A DNA stretch of 43,869 nucleotides, taken from NCBI RefSeq assembly GCF_026241155.1, contig NZ_JAPFGP010000030.1, forward strand, positions 1 through 43,869. Reading direction: 5' to 3'. A program made the translations under genes and the position numbers. Of the stretch, positions 1-8,083 are shown piece after piece. Source of the DNA: Paucibacter sp. PLA-PC-4 (GTDB lineage Bacteria; Pseudomonadota; Gammaproteobacteria; Burkholderiales; Burkholderiaceae_C). The notes beneath the pieces are model-generated. The model was not told where the DNA came from. It saw nothing but the letters and a program-made list of their open reading frames with translations, and searched no databases. Each line of letters starts with the position of its first letter. The first letter of the stretch is position 1.

Positions 1-93
1 TCTCCGGCGGCAGCATGCGTGCTACCGCTCTGTCCTTGAATGCTTGTCCGTACCTTGCCAACTCGTTCTCACTGCGCCCCCAGGTTCATCGTT

Positions 94-1200
94 CTATCGG
101 GGCGACAAGTATTTTGACGCGGGGGGGCCGTTGGCGAGCAGATCCGCGACGGCTTTCGCGATCTTTGGATGCCAAGTGCTTGTCGAACCCTCTCCCGAAA
201 CAGGTGGGGTGCGTAGCTTTCGCTGCAGTCGCTGGATCAACTCGCCACAAACCGCGACGATGTAGTCCCGCCCTTTAGCACGCGCATGGTAGAGATCATC
301 TACCGACATGCCAACGCGAAGTGGTCCAGCCAGCATTTCGATGTGGCCGTATTCACGGAACTCCGGCGAATCTATGCCGAATGCTTCGCGCACCGCGTTA
401 TGAAAGCTTGAAATCAGGACTTTGAGCCTGACGTCGTCGGTTCGCATTTCCCAGTCAACACTCTTCGCGGTCAACGCATCGACTTGCGCCATCAGGAGAC
501 CGATGGCATTGTTGATCTGCTGTTCAGTTCTCGCGCCACCAGTTGCCATGGAAGTCCTTAGTCGTGGGAGAACCTGTTGAGAGAGGGTTTGCGTGGTGGC
601 TCCGCTTGAGTTGACCCCCTCTGCGGCAAGCGGCTGGTCAGCGGCCTTGACAAAGGCGTTGCGCTCTTCCACCGGCCAGATCCACCAGCTTCTGACCTCT
701 TTCACCATACTGGCATAGGACTCGAACTCGATTAACTTCTCCGCAGGGTTCACATAAGCGTCCCCAATGCTGACGTCGAGGGACCAGCCGGCGTTCCAGA
801 GGGTGCAATCCGCCATCAGCTTCAAGATCCCCAATGCCTGCTCATTCGGCAAACCTGTGGCGGCAGCGATGTCCACCACCTTGACCGGATTCTGCTGGGA
901 TTCAAAATATTTCTCGCGCAGCACCGCGTAGACAAGCTCAATGTTGGCCAGTTGGCGGCGAGCAGATTCTGAATCAACCAGCGGCAAGAGGATTGACAGA
1001 ATCGTATAGCGGTCGTTGTCGCGCTTAAGCCATCGCTCGGCTTCAAGGTCATTGAGCATTTGGAGTTGCTCCCGCCTGGCTACTCGAAACTTGAGCGCCG
1101 GCACGGGGCCTCCGAGCTCCTCCATTTGATCGAGCACCTGGGCGAGCAGACTATGCTCGTCAGGAGAGAGCTTCAGATCGGCATCTTTCTCACTATTCAT
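94..1200 (-). CDS. Unrecognised 368-residue protein, possible defence cargo
   Basis: I do not recognise a family with confidence. The start is placed at 1200 because a strong Shine-Dalgarno run (GGGGGTGAG) lies directly upstream of that ATG; an in-frame start nine codons earlier (1227) has nothing comparable. The product is soluble, with no signal peptide or membrane segment. The N-terminal third is charged and helical and could contain a winged-helix-like fold (residues about 10-130, including VVDIAAATGLPNEQALGILK). The C-terminal half is helical, with a conserved-looking stretch around LISSFHNAVREAFG. It is the last gene of a minus-strand series after an Mrr-like nuclease gene (129 bp upstream). 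Visibly more AT-rich sequence than the core genes suggests transfer. A partner role in a two-gene defence module is inference only. Confidence 0.6.
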   Translation of the reverse strand: MNSEKDADLKLSPDEHSLLAQVLDQMEELGGPVPALKFRVARREQLQMLNDLEAERWLKRDNDRYTILSILLPLVDSESARRQLANIELVYAVLREKYFESQQNPVKVVDIAAATGLPNEQALGILKLMADCTLWNAGWSLDVSIGDAYVNPAEKLIEFESYASMVKEVRSWWIWPVEERNAFVKAADQPLAAEGVNSSGATTQTLSQQVLPRLRTSMATGGARTEQQINNAIGLLMAQVDALTAKSVDWEMRTDDVRLKVLISSFHNAVREAFGIDSPEFREYGHIEMLAGPLRVGMSVDDLYHARAKGRDYIVAVCGELIQRLQRKLRTPPVSGEGSTSTWHPKIAKAVADLLANGPPASKYLSPR

Positions 1201-1328
1201 CTCACCCCCTCTTTGAGCCAGCGTCACCTACCTCTCAGCTCGCCTAGCATGTCGTTGAGCGCAGGAGAGCGGCTCGCAGCGAATCTCCGGACGACCTTCC
1301 ACCTACCAAACTAGCGCGCCGCAACTGG

Positions 1329-2345
1329 CTACACACGCACGATGCCTGTGCCGGGCGTACGTAGCTTCTGCAGCCAACGCGACAGGCCGTTCTTGTCGAT
1401 CTCCTTGATAGGATAGCTGCGGGCGGCGATCGTGCTTCTTGAACCAGGGCTCAGTTCAGACGTCGTGACAACGAGACCGAGGTCAGCGCCTTCGAACTGG
1501 ACGTCCGCCATTAGCCCCTTAACCACGACCTTCTCGACCTTGTCCTTCTGCCGTTTGCATTGAATGAGGCAGTGCGGATTCTCGGTCACCTCGTCGCCCG
1601 GCTTCCAGACACGTACGTCGACACCTTCGTCGTTTGAGCCAGGTCCTAGTTCAACGCTGTAGCCTTCTCGATCGAAGAATTCTGCGGTGAGCTGTTCGAA
1701 CTTTCGCCAGTGCATCAGGGCTAGCTTGTCTTCATTCTGGCTGAGGAAGTCGATGTAGCGCTGGTCGATGAAGCGTCCCAGTTCAGGCGCCTCCTTGGAA
1801 CCTTTGAATAGTGCCGCCAACGCAATGGGCGAATGCCATTTACGGTATCGGATCAGGGAGTGCGGGCTGAGCGTCACGGCCTTGTTCAGGGCTTCTATGC
1901 GCTCCATCGCCATGGTTACGCCAAGCTGACCATACTTCTTGTACGCAGCCATGATGAATGGCCTCGGGTCCATCTGCTTGGTCTTGGCCTCATGCGCTGC
2001 CTTCATCATCTTCGGCCACATCCGGACATAGAGCTTCGTGACGCCTGTCCATTGCTCCAATGCGGTATCGCGATATTTGTGAAAGTACTTGGCACCCGTG
2101 ACGTCGCCGTCGTACTCCTCCGCGGTGTACCCGATGCGGTGCAGGAGCTTGTAGAACAGCGCTTCGTATTCCTCGGAGCGCAGGCGGACCACATACTCCT
2201 CCGAAGCCCTGATCGTGTCCGGGTAGCTCGTGCCGGAGAGGGCGTCACAAAGCTCTTCCACAGACAGAGCCAGTCCAGCCTTGTAACCAGCAGTCTCCGA
2301 AAGCGAGTCTGCAAGGACCCCTTGGTCGAACGTCATCCCGCCCAT
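1329..2345 (-). CDS. Mrr-like (type IV) restriction endonuclease domain protein
   Basis: The 338-residue product carries a C-terminal Mrr-type PD-(D/E)XK nuclease domain at about residues 210-325. Visible catalytic features are the helix Glu in WRKFEQLTAEFF, Asp in DEGVDVRVW, and the QxK motif in LIQCKRQKDK, followed by the LVVTTSELSPGSR strand/helix found in this family. Mrr-family enzymes cleave modified or foreign DNA; which modification this one senses is not visible. The N-terminal 200 residues are helical and of unknown type, so the target-recognition half is unusual. The start at 2345 has a GGGAG ribosome site. It lies between a mobilization module and an unrecognised gene, so it is probably island cargo. 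A nuclease with a non-defence function remains possible. Confidence 0.8.
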   Translation of the reverse strand: MGGMTFDQGVLADSLSETAGYKAGLALSVEELCDALSGTSYPDTIRASEEYVVRLRSEEYEALFYKLLHRIGYTAEEYDGDVTGAKYFHKYRDTALEQWTGVTKLYVRMWPKMMKAAHEAKTKQMDPRPFIMAAYKKYGQLGVTMAMERIEALNKAVTLSPHSLIRYRKWHSPIALAALFKGSKEAPELGRFIDQRYIDFLSQNEDKLALMHWRKFEQLTAEFFDREGYSVELGPGSNDEGVDVRVWKPGDEVTENPHCLIQCKRQKDKVEKVVVKGLMADVQFEGADLGLVVTTSELSPGSRSTIAARSYPIKEIDKNGLSRWLQKLRTPGTGIVRV

Positions 2346-2423
2346 CGTTCATCTCCCTCTTTGCCTCGATTGTCCGACGTTGGCGAACACTCAGTCTTCT
2401 TTTCGCCACCCGTTGCCCTGTGG

Positions 2424-2792
2424 TCAGCACAGACCCAAGCGCTCCATCACCCCTCGCACGCGGGCGCCTCCGTCCGGGATCAAGGTGTGCAGATCGGCCC
2501 GGCCCCATCTCAGCGCATCCAGACAAGACAGCATGTCGTCACTGATGGCGATGTCGACCGCGCGAAGTTCGAAGGGATCGAGCGCAAAGACCTGCCCGTT
2601 GTAGATCTCAGCCAGGAAGCGTGCAACACGGACGATCTGACCAGAGTCGCGCTCCTCGGCCAAACTGAGTAGCCACGCAAAAGCCTGAGCGCCAGCGTGC
2701 GTAGCTTGCCGGGACCGCGCATCACAATCAGCGATCTTTGCTCCGATATCGATGTCGGTTGCATGAAGCCCGGGGCGCGGCATGACGCTCAC
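2424..2792 (-). CDS. DUF7673-like small protein linked to the relaxase gene
   Basis: This 122-residue protein resembles, from memory, the uncharacterised DUF7673 family found on mobile elements of Proteobacteria. The shared look is a helical core with DSGQIVRVARFLAEIYNG and a following acidic VDIAISDDM segment. No catalytic motif, signal peptide or membrane segment is visible. The GTG start at 2792 overlaps the relaxase stop as GTGA, implying translational coupling. An ATG three codons later (2783) with GGTGAG just before it is an equally good alternative. The function is unknown; the context suggests an accessory of the mobilization module. Confidence 0.65.
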   Translation of the reverse strand: MSVMPRPGLHATDIDIGAKIADCDARSRQATHAGAQAFAWLLSLAEERDSGQIVRVARFLAEIYNGQVFALDPFELRAVDIAISDDMLSCLDALRWGRADLHTLIPDGGARVRGVMERLGLC

Positions 2793-3790
2793 CGTTCAAT
2801 ATCACGGCCTTGCCGGCCCAGGGAATGGATGGGCTCAGCATGAGACGGTCCTGACCGCTCCGGTACCTCGCGCCGCCGCTGCTGGCCGTACTCTTTCGCG
2901 AATGCGGATTCCACGACGAAACTGCTGATGCGCTGCGCCAGCTCGCGGTCGCCAGGCTGATCCGATGTCTTGAGCGCGGCCACGATGTGAGCCCAGGCCC
3001 GCAGCGCACCCATGCGGCTGCTCTGGTAGGCCTCGCCAGATTTCATCGGCTCCGGGGCAGTGCGCAGACGGCCCTCCTCCCGTGCCTTGCGCTGCCACAA
3101 GTGCTCGTAGCGGCGCCCCTCCCCACGGGTGGCCTGGCGCGTGGCCTCTGCCTCGATCCCATAGCCGCGCAGCCGCTCCGCGAAAGTCTCGCGCCAGCGC
3201 TGCAGATCCGCCTTGCGCGGATTCAAACGCCTGCCGCTCATGGACTCAGCACGCACGCTCAGATGCACGTGCGGGTTCTCCTGGTGCTCGTGCAGCACCA
3301 TCACATAGAAGTGGTCCTTCAGCTCGATCTGCGCGAACTCCCGGGCGGCCATCAGGACGATCTGCGCATTGGTGCCGCGTGGCATCGACAGCATCAGGTT
3401 GAAGGCTTCCCGGCGAGGGCTGGTCTCCTCAATCAGCGAGCCGCCCCAGCGCCATTGCTCGGCCAGGTCATGCAGCGCTTCCTTGTCCTGGCGAACCACA
3501 CCCCGCTCGTCCTCGAAGGCCAGTTGACCGTTCTTGCTGATGTAGCGAAAGTGGGCCGCAATGGCGCCCATGCCGCGCCCACCACCGGTGACCTTGACCA
3601 TGACCTGCGGCGCCCGCCGGGTCACAGTGGCCTCGATGCGCCGACGGATCACCGCAGCCTGGCGGTGCAACAAGACATTCAAGCGCGGCTGCGGTGCCAC
3701 ATTGACGATGCGGTTGCCGGGATAGAACAACCGCTCGCCCCATTGCACCAGCACACCGTCGATCACCGAGGATGAGGTCAGGGGCGCCAT
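2789..3790 (-). CDS. MobA/MobL-type relaxase (mobilization nuclease)
   Basis: The 333-residue product looks like a HUH relaxase, the enzyme that nicks one strand at the origin of transfer and pilots it into the recipient. The metal-binding motif is visible as the segment HEHQENPHVHLSV, where histidines sit on one strand after a hydrophobic YVMVL strand. Upstream, a glycine-rich TGGGRGMGAIAAHFRYISK segment is typical of the N-terminal fold. I placed the start at 3790, where GGAGAG precedes the ATG and the gene lies 5 bp after the upstream gene. The in-frame start at 3832 would overlap that gene by 37 bp. The catalytic tyrosine is not assigned with certainty. The protein is short, with no helicase or primase domain, so the element is likely mobilizable rather than self-transmissible. 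Confidence 0.82.
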   Translation of the reverse strand: MAPLTSSSVIDGVLVQWGERLFYPGNRIVNVAPQPRLNVLLHRQAAVIRRRIEATVTRRAPQVMVKVTGGGRGMGAIAAHFRYISKNGQLAFEDERGVVRQDKEALHDLAEQWRWGGSLIEETSPRREAFNLMLSMPRGTNAQIVLMAAREFAQIELKDHFYVMVLHEHQENPHVHLSVRAESMSGRRLNPRKADLQRWRETFAERLRGYGIEAEATRQATRGEGRRYEHLWQRKAREEGRLRTAPEPMKSGEAYQSSRMGALRAWAHIVAALKTSDQPGDRELAQRISSFVVESAFAKEYGQQRRREVPERSGPSHAEPIHSLGRQGRDIER

Positions 3791-3795
3791 GTCGT

Positions 3796-4437
3796 TCACT
3801 CTCCATCTGGCTTGCGAACCGGCCGACGCCATGACGCCGGCACTGCCGCAATCTGGGGCGCAACCGAAGCCAGATGCTGACCCACCGCGGCGGTCAGCCC
3901 TGCCACCAGGGCATCGAGGCGTGCAGCCTCAGGGGACGAGGACTGTTCCAGAGCACGCCCCAGGGCCTTCAGACCGCTGTTCAATGCCGCCAACTTCGCA
4001 TTGGATCGCACCAGCGACGACACAAGCGCCCTGGGGCTGGAATCCAGAGAATCCTCCGATGCCTGCGCATCCAGGAGCTGCGAGACATACATGCCCTGCG
4101 ACAGCTCTGCAGCACGCGCAGCGCGGGCCAGCATGGCGGCCCGCGCGGCCGGCATGCGCAAGGTCACCTTGGCGAAAGGGGCGTCTTCATGAAGCTGAAC
4201 CGACGCGGCCGACACCGTGCCCATCGCACCGACCGATGAGGCGTCAACAGCCTGCGCGTCCAGCCACTCTCCAAGCACGGATCTAGCCAGCGCAGCCGCG
4301 CTCATGCGGCGCGAGCGCGCGACGGCAGTCAGTGCCGGGCCATGCCGACGGAAGTCGATGGTCAGCCGCTCGCGACTGTTGCTGCCGCTGCGTGACGCAT
4401 GGGCTCGCGGCTGACGGACGAAGGTGGTGCTTCCCAT
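3796..4437 (-). CDS. Putative relaxosome accessory protein with two ribbon-helix-helix-like segments
   Basis: The 213-residue protein precedes the relaxase gene by 5 bp, the position of a MobC/TraJ-like oriT-binding accessory. Two segments look like tandem ribbon-helix-helix units: a beta strand RERLTIDF followed by helices ending in ARSVLGEWL, and a second strand AKVTLRMP followed by helices ending in MYVSQLLD. The C-terminal third is an Ala/Leu-rich helix suited to oligomerisation. The start at 4437 (MGSTTF) was chosen because the extra N-terminal dozen residues from an ATG at 4473 look unstructured. Neither start has a convincing ribosome site. Its DNA target probably lies in the non-coding stretch just upstream (4438-4640). 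The assignment rests on position and fold pattern, not on a recognised family. Confidence 0.65.
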   Translation of the reverse strand: MGSTTFVRQPRAHASRSGSNSRERLTIDFRRHGPALTAVARSRRMSAAALARSVLGEWLDAQAVDASSVGAMGTVSAASVQLHEDAPFAKVTLRMPAARAAMLARAARAAELSQGMYVSQLLDAQASEDSLDSSPRALVSSLVRSNAKLAALNSGLKALGRALEQSSSPEAARLDALVAGLTAAVGQHLASVAPQIAAVPASWRRPVRKPDGE

Positions 4438-4639
4438 GACACAAGTTTGCGTCGGGTTCGGCGCTCGGCGCATGCTGAATTTTGCTAAAAATCAGCGCCG
4501 GGCGCGGCCCCGCAGAGCCGAACGAATCAGCGTCAACCAAGCTGCGCTCGCCGTCATCACCAAGAAATTCCCCGAACCGAGAAAAACACGTCGGGTGGCC
4601 CCTGGGTGGGCCCCTCAGGAATTTTGGCGATCTGAAATG
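4438..4639. other. Non-coding stretch upstream of the mob genes; candidate oriT or integrase-arm region
   Basis: No convincing gene lies here. The stretch holds an AT-rich imperfect palindrome near 4474-4492 (TGAATTTTGCTAAAAATCA), a GC-rich run near 4494-4512, and two near-identical direct repeats (GTGGCCCCT and GTGGGCCCCT) near 4597-4617. Short repeats of this kind could bind an accessory protein or an integrase. Origins of transfer commonly lie directly upstream of a mobC/relaxase gene pair. No nick-site consensus was recognised. Confidence 0.3.
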
Positions 4640-4682
4640 AAAAACGGGTTAGCTGCTTTCGCTGCTAACCCTTTGATTTTTC
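4640..4682. terminator. Bidirectional intrinsic terminator
   Basis: A perfect 8-bp stem, GGGTTAGC (4646-4653) with GCTAACCC (4664-4671), is flanked by an A-run on the left and T-rich sequence on the right. A U-tract would therefore follow the hairpin on either strand. It lies just beyond the 3' end of the tRNA-like relic and could be the original terminator of that tRNA gene. Confidence 0.7.
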
Positions 4683-4692
4683 TTACTATTTT

Positions 4693-4733
4693 TGGTCGGA
4701 ACGGTGGGATTCGAACTCACCACCCCATGCAAC
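4693..4733 (-). other. tRNA-Pro 3'-end relic, probable attachment-site remnant
   Basis: Reading the minus strand, this stretch ends in CGTTCCG-A-CCA, a complete acceptor 3' strand, discriminator and CCA tail. It is preceded by a T-arm with the invariant GTTCGAATC loop. Further upstream, GCATGGGGT matches the anticodon loop of proline tRNAs. The acceptor, D-arm and remaining anticodon stem of an intact tRNA are missing: no CGGAACG-like 5' strand lies upstream. Integrases of the P4 family use tRNA 3' halves as attachment cores and leave such copies behind. The integrase stop codon is 70 bp away. The assignment to proline tRNA is from memory of the family consensus. Confidence 0.6.
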
Positions 4734-4803
4734 CTAGACCGATGCTTCGACTCGGAGCGATCGGCGGGACGCAAGACCCCGGACCGAGTCGAGCCATCCA
4801 TGC

Positions 4804-6102
4804 TCATGCCGTGTTCTTCCTTTGCAGCGGCAACACCTCCGCACCGTTGCGGATCTTGTCCAGATAGTTTGCCCATGACTGCATCATCTTCCTACGTTGA
4901 TCAAGGAATTGAGTGCGGTTGTAGGCCCGCCCAAGAGAGTCGGGCACGGCGTGCGCGAGTTGAGCCTCGATGATCTCAGCAGCCACATTGAGTCGCTCGG
5001 CGATCATCGTCCGCGCCGTGGCCCTGAAGCCATGCGCCGTCATCTCATCATTGCTGTAGCCCAGCCGGCGGAGGGCGCTGCGCACCGTGTTGTCACTCAT
5101 GCATCGCTGCCGCGTCGTCAACGCCGGAAACACAAAGCGGCCTGCGCCCGTGATCTGATGCAGTTCCCGCAGTATGCGCAGCGCCTGCGATGCCAAAGGA
5201 ACGAAGTGAGGCGGCCCGGCCGCCTTGTCCGCCTTACTGCGCTTCATTGTAACGGCGGGCACGGTCAATGTCGTACCTTCAAAATCGATCCACGCCCACT
5301 CCATGTGCCGCAGCTCCCCAGGACGCAGCAGCAGGAGTGGCGACAACCGCAGCGCCGCGCGCGTGACAGGCTGACCGGCATAAGCGTCGATATCGCGCAT
5401 CAGTTTGCCGACCTGCTTCGGCTCCGTAATCGCCGCGTGGTGGCTGACCTGAACGGGTTTCAGCGCGTCCTTCAGGTCAGCAGCCGGGTTGCGTCGGCAC
5501 GCCCCAATGGCGATGCCATACCGGAAGACCTGGCCGCAGGCGTGTTTGATGCGATGTGCCGTCTCGACCGCACCACGCGCTTCGACCCGCCTGAGGCACT
5601 GAAGGAGTTCAGGCGGCTCGATCTCCCCTATCGGTCGCCTGCCGATCCAAGGAAAGGCGTCCTGCTCAAGCCGGATCTGGGTGCGCTTGGCATGCCCCTC
5701 AGTTACCTTTGCCTGATGTACCGTATCGAGCCATTCTCGGGCGACGGCCTCGAACGATCCGATTGCCGGCAAACCGGCTTCGCCGCGCGACTCCGCCTCG
5801 CGCTGCCGCGAGGCTTCGGCTTTGGCCTCCGTCCGCGCCTCACTGGGGTCCATGCCCTGCGCGACCAGGCGCCGGGCTTCGTCAGCCTTCTGCCGGGCCA
5901 GCGACAAGCCGGTATCCGGATAGGTGCCCAGGCTCAGCGTTTTGCGACGCCCCTGGAAGCTGTAGTCCAGGCGCCAGCCGTGCGAGCCGCCGCGAACAAA
6001 GAGAAGCAGGTACAGGCCGTCACCGTCGCCCAGACGCTTGCGGGGGTCCCCCGGCTTGACGGTCCGGATCGTCAGATCGGACGAAATGAGGTTGCGAGCC
6101 AT
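4804..6102 (-). CDS. P4-type tyrosine site-specific integrase
   Basis: The 432-residue product is a tyrosine recombinase of the phage P4/DUF4102 type, which integrates and excises genomic islands at tRNA or tmRNA 3' ends. The N-terminal arm-DNA-binding domain (about residues 8-95) has the typical GDGDGLYLLLFVRGG and TLSLGTYPDTGLSLAR segments. The catalytic domain shows the first Arg in LLLLRPGELRHMEW, His-x-x-Arg in TAHGFRATARTM, the second His in EAQLAHAVPD, and the nucleophile Tyr in GRAYNRTQFLDQRR. All key residues are present, so it may be active. The start at 6102 has AGGAG eight bases upstream; an alternative start at 6123 does not. It lies between ssrA and a tRNA 3'-end relic. Confidence 0.92.
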   Translation of the reverse strand: MARNLISSDLTIRTVKPGDPRKRLGDGDGLYLLLFVRGGSHGWRLDYSFQGRRKTLSLGTYPDTGLSLARQKADEARRLVAQGMDPSEARTEAKAEASRQREAESRGEAGLPAIGSFEAVAREWLDTVHQAKVTEGHAKRTQIRLEQDAFPWIGRRPIGEIEPPELLQCLRRVEARGAVETAHRIKHACGQVFRYGIAIGACRRNPAADLKDALKPVQVSHHAAITEPKQVGKLMRDIDAYAGQPVTRAALRLSPLLLLRPGELRHMEWAWIDFEGTTLTVPAVTMKRSKADKAAGPPHFVPLASQALRILRELHQITGAGRFVFPALTTRQRCMSDNTVRSALRRLGYSNDEMTAHGFRATARTMIAERLNVAAEIIEAQLAHAVPDSLGRAYNRTQFLDQRRKMMQSWANYLDKIRNGAEVLPLQRKNTA

Positions 6103-6209
6103 GCAGTAACTCCTGACGCACATCGCGTGCTTTTTTCAGGTTACTGCGAAAGTTACTGCATTGCCAATCGGGAAGTCTGGGGACGTCACGGGATGCCGCG
6201 AGCAAAGAA

Positions 6210-6242
6210 AAAGGCCTAAGTGCTTGATTCACTTAGGCCTTT
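6210..6242 (-). terminator. Intrinsic terminator of ssrA
   Basis: A perfect 13-bp inverted repeat (arms 6210-6222 and 6230-6242, core AGGCCTAAGTG/CACTTAGGCCT, 7-base loop) lies 42 bp beyond the tmRNA 3' end. On the minus strand the hairpin is followed by TTTTTC, fitting termination of ssrA transcription. Its closeness to ssrA argues that the native ssrA downstream region is intact here. Confidence 0.85.
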
Positions 6243-6284
6243 CGGGTTTCTCGGGACCGTCTGGGACGTCCTGAAAACAGTAAA

Positions 6285-6656
6285 TGGTGGAGCCGGGGGG
6301 AATTGAACCCCCGTCCGCAAGCCATCACCGAGCAGTTCTACATGTGTAGCCGTCTGATTTGAATCTCGCGTTCAGGTCGCGCAGCGGCACGCTACCTTTC
6401 CCGCCAGTCACTAAATCTTGTTCCCTATCGAGTGACCCGACAAGAAACCAGCCGATGTGAATGACTTCTCAGCTTTCCGTCTTGCGACTTGAGCCCGGCC
6501 CATCGGCCTGCCGTTGAGAAGCTCAACTGCAATTAAGCAGCGAGTGCGAACGTAGAGTCGTTTGCAGTTACTTTGTTTCCAGTGGTTTTACGAGCGGACT
6601 GGTGCTCGACATGCCCTACTTCGGATCCGCACCCACGTCGAAACCGGGTCGGCCCC
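6285..6656 (-). ncRNA. ssrA: tmRNA (transfer-messenger RNA)
   Basis: tmRNA rescues stalled ribosomes by acting first as an alanyl-tRNA and then as a short message that tags the nascent protein for proteolysis. The 3' end is seen at 6285 (minus-strand CGGCTCC-A-CCA, preceded by a GGGGGTTCAATTCCCCC T-arm). The 5' GGGGCCG at 6650-6656 pairs with that CGGCTCC. The internal reading frame is at 6533-6565: GCA resume codon, then the tag ANDSTFALAA and a TAA stop, typical of beta/gammaproteobacterial tags ending in ALAA. The total is about 372 nt, the usual size for a one-piece tmRNA. It follows gph by 12 bp and is probably transcribed from a promoter inside the gph 3' end. Confidence 0.95.
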
Positions 6657-6665
6657 AAGCCCAGT

Positions 6666-6692
6666 AGTTTAAGGCAGAACCAGTTCTTTCAA
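6666..6692 (-). promoter_or_regulatory. Candidate sigma-70 promoter for ssrA
   Basis: On the minus strand TTGAAA (6687-6692) and TAAACT (6666-6671) are separated by 15 bp, nine bases before the inferred tmRNA 5' end. The -10 box overlaps the gph stop codon. The spacing is slightly short, so this is a weak call. Confidence 0.35.
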
Positions 6693-7361
6693 GAGCTGGG
6701 CCGGCTCATTGATGACAATATCTGCGCCCCAGGTCTCGACGCCGGCGCCCTGACCCAGATAGCCCCATCCGGCAGCGACCGTGGCCATGCCGGCGGCGCG
6801 CCCGGCTTGCACATCACGTTCATCGTCGCCGACGTATACACACAGGTCCGGAGCGATGCCCAGGCGACGCGCCGCTTCCAGCAATGGGCCGGGATGCGGC
6901 TTGGCATGCGGTGTGGTGTCGCCGCCGATGACCACGCCGGACTGCTCGAACAGGCCCAGTGCCCGTGTCATCGGCAGCGCGAAGCGCTCGGCCTTGTTGG
7001 TTACGATGGCCCAGGGCATGGCCGCCACGCTCAGTGCATGCAGCACGGGCTGCATCGCGTCAAACACAGCGGTCAGACGCAACATACGACGCTCGTAACG
7101 ATCCAGAAAATCAGCGCGCAGCACCTCATAGTCCGGATGAGCAGGACCGATGTCGAGCGCCCGACCCAGCATACCGCGCGCACCCGAGCCAACCATTGGA
7201 CGCAGCGCCTCATAGGGCAAGGGATCAAGGCCGCGTTCGATACGCATCTCGTTGGCCGAGCCAGCCAAATCAGGAGCGCTGTCAATCAGCGTGCCATCAA
7301 GGTCGAACAACACGGCACGGACATGGGCAAGCGAAGCGGCCGGGGCCAGGACTGCACTCAT
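6669..7361 (-). CDS. gph: Phosphoglycolate phosphatase
   Basis: This 230-residue HAD-superfamily phosphatase hydrolyses 2-phosphoglycolate, formed during DNA repair or by oxygenase side reactions, to glycolate and phosphate in the cytoplasm. HAD motif I is [11 protein letters not shown] with the nucleophile Asp, motif II is in [10 protein letters not shown], and motif III/IV is in [13 protein letters not shown]. The helical cap lies between motifs I and II, as in subclass I HADs. The ATG at 7361 overlaps the ubiG stop as ATGA, the common ubiG-gph arrangement of betaproteobacteria, so translation is probably coupled. Other HAD phosphatases have similar motifs; gene order makes Gph the best call. 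Confidence 0.88.
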   Translation of the reverse strand: MSAVLAPAASLAHVRAVLFDLDGTLIDSAPDLAGSANEMRIERGLDPLPYEALRPMVGSGARGMLGRALDIGPAHPDYEVLRADFLDRYERRMLRLTAVFDAMQPVLHALSVAAMPWAIVTNKAERFALPMTRALGLFEQSGVVIGGDTTPHAKPHPGPLLEAARRLGIAPDLCVYVGDDERDVQAGRAAGMATVAAGWGYLGQGAGVETWGADIVINEPAQLLKELVLP

Positions 7362-8062
7362 ACCGCGGGCCTGCGACAGGCTATCAAGTAATTGACATCG
7401 GTATCGGTGCCAAGGCTGTAGCGCTGGGTCAAAGGGTTATAGCTCAGGCCCTTACTGCTGTGCAGCTCGAGACCGGCATCACGGCCGAACTGCGCCAGCT
7501 CCGACGGCTTCAGGAAACGCGCGTATTCATGCGTGCCAGCCGGCAACATCTTCAGCACATATTCGGCGCCGACGATGGCCAGCATGAAGGATTTGAAATT
7601 TCGGTTCAGGGTCGAAAAGAACAACCAGCCCCCTGGCTTGGCTAGCTCAGCGCACGCACGCACCACCGAGGCGGGATCAGGCACGTGCTCGAGCATTTCC
7701 ATGCAAGTCACGACGTCGAACGAAGCAGGTCGCTCGGCTGCCAGCGCTTCGACCGCAACCTCGCGGTACTCGACGTTCTCGGTACCCGCTTCCATCGCAT
7801 GCAGCTGAGCGACTTTCAGTGGTTTGGTGGACAGATCGATGCCCAGCACGCGCGCACCTTTGCGCGCCATCGAGTCGGTCAAGATCCCGCCACCACAACC
7901 GACATCCAGCGCATCGAGTCCAGCCAGCGGACACAGGCTGTTGATCCAAGCCAGACGCAACGGGTTGATCTGGTGCAGGGGCTTGAATTCGCTGTCGGGA
8001 TCCCACCAGCGATGGGCCAGCTCGCCGAACTTGGCGAGCTCTTGAGGGTCGGCATTGATCAT
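7358..8062 (-). CDS. ubiG: Ubiquinone biosynthesis O-methyltransferase
   Basis: UbiG performs both O-methylation steps of ubiquinone synthesis using S-adenosylmethionine. The 234-residue protein opens with the family-typical [20 protein letters not shown] and has the SAM-binding glycine motif [13 protein letters not shown], followed by [10 protein letters not shown] as the acidic motif region. The C-terminal [14 protein letters not shown] is also family-like. The ATG at 8062 gives the standard N-terminus; the frame extends three codons further to a TTG at 8071. It overlaps gph by 4 bp and ends the ompA-side minus-strand cluster. Confidence 0.93.
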   Translation of the reverse strand: MINADPQELAKFGELAHRWWDPDSEFKPLHQINPLRLAWINSLCPLAGLDALDVGCGGGILTDSMARKGARVLGIDLSTKPLKVAQLHAMEAGTENVEYREVAVEALAAERPASFDVVTCMEMLEHVPDPASVVRACAELAKPGGWLFFSTLNRNFKSFMLAIVGAEYVLKMLPAGTHEYARFLKPSELAQFGRDAGLELHSSKGLSYNPLTQRYSLGTDTDVNYLIACRRPAV

Positions 8063-8083
8063 GGGCGGCAATGATAGGGCAAT

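Noticed and set aside
4424-4867. Small frame running through the tRNA relic (product with NGGIRTHHP)
   Set aside because: Products of this type arise when the conserved tRNA 3' end is translated. It has no ribosome site.
4897-6219. 440-codon open frame opposite the integrase
   Set aside because: It is an Arg/Pro-rich shadow; the integrase has all catalytic residues on the minus strand.
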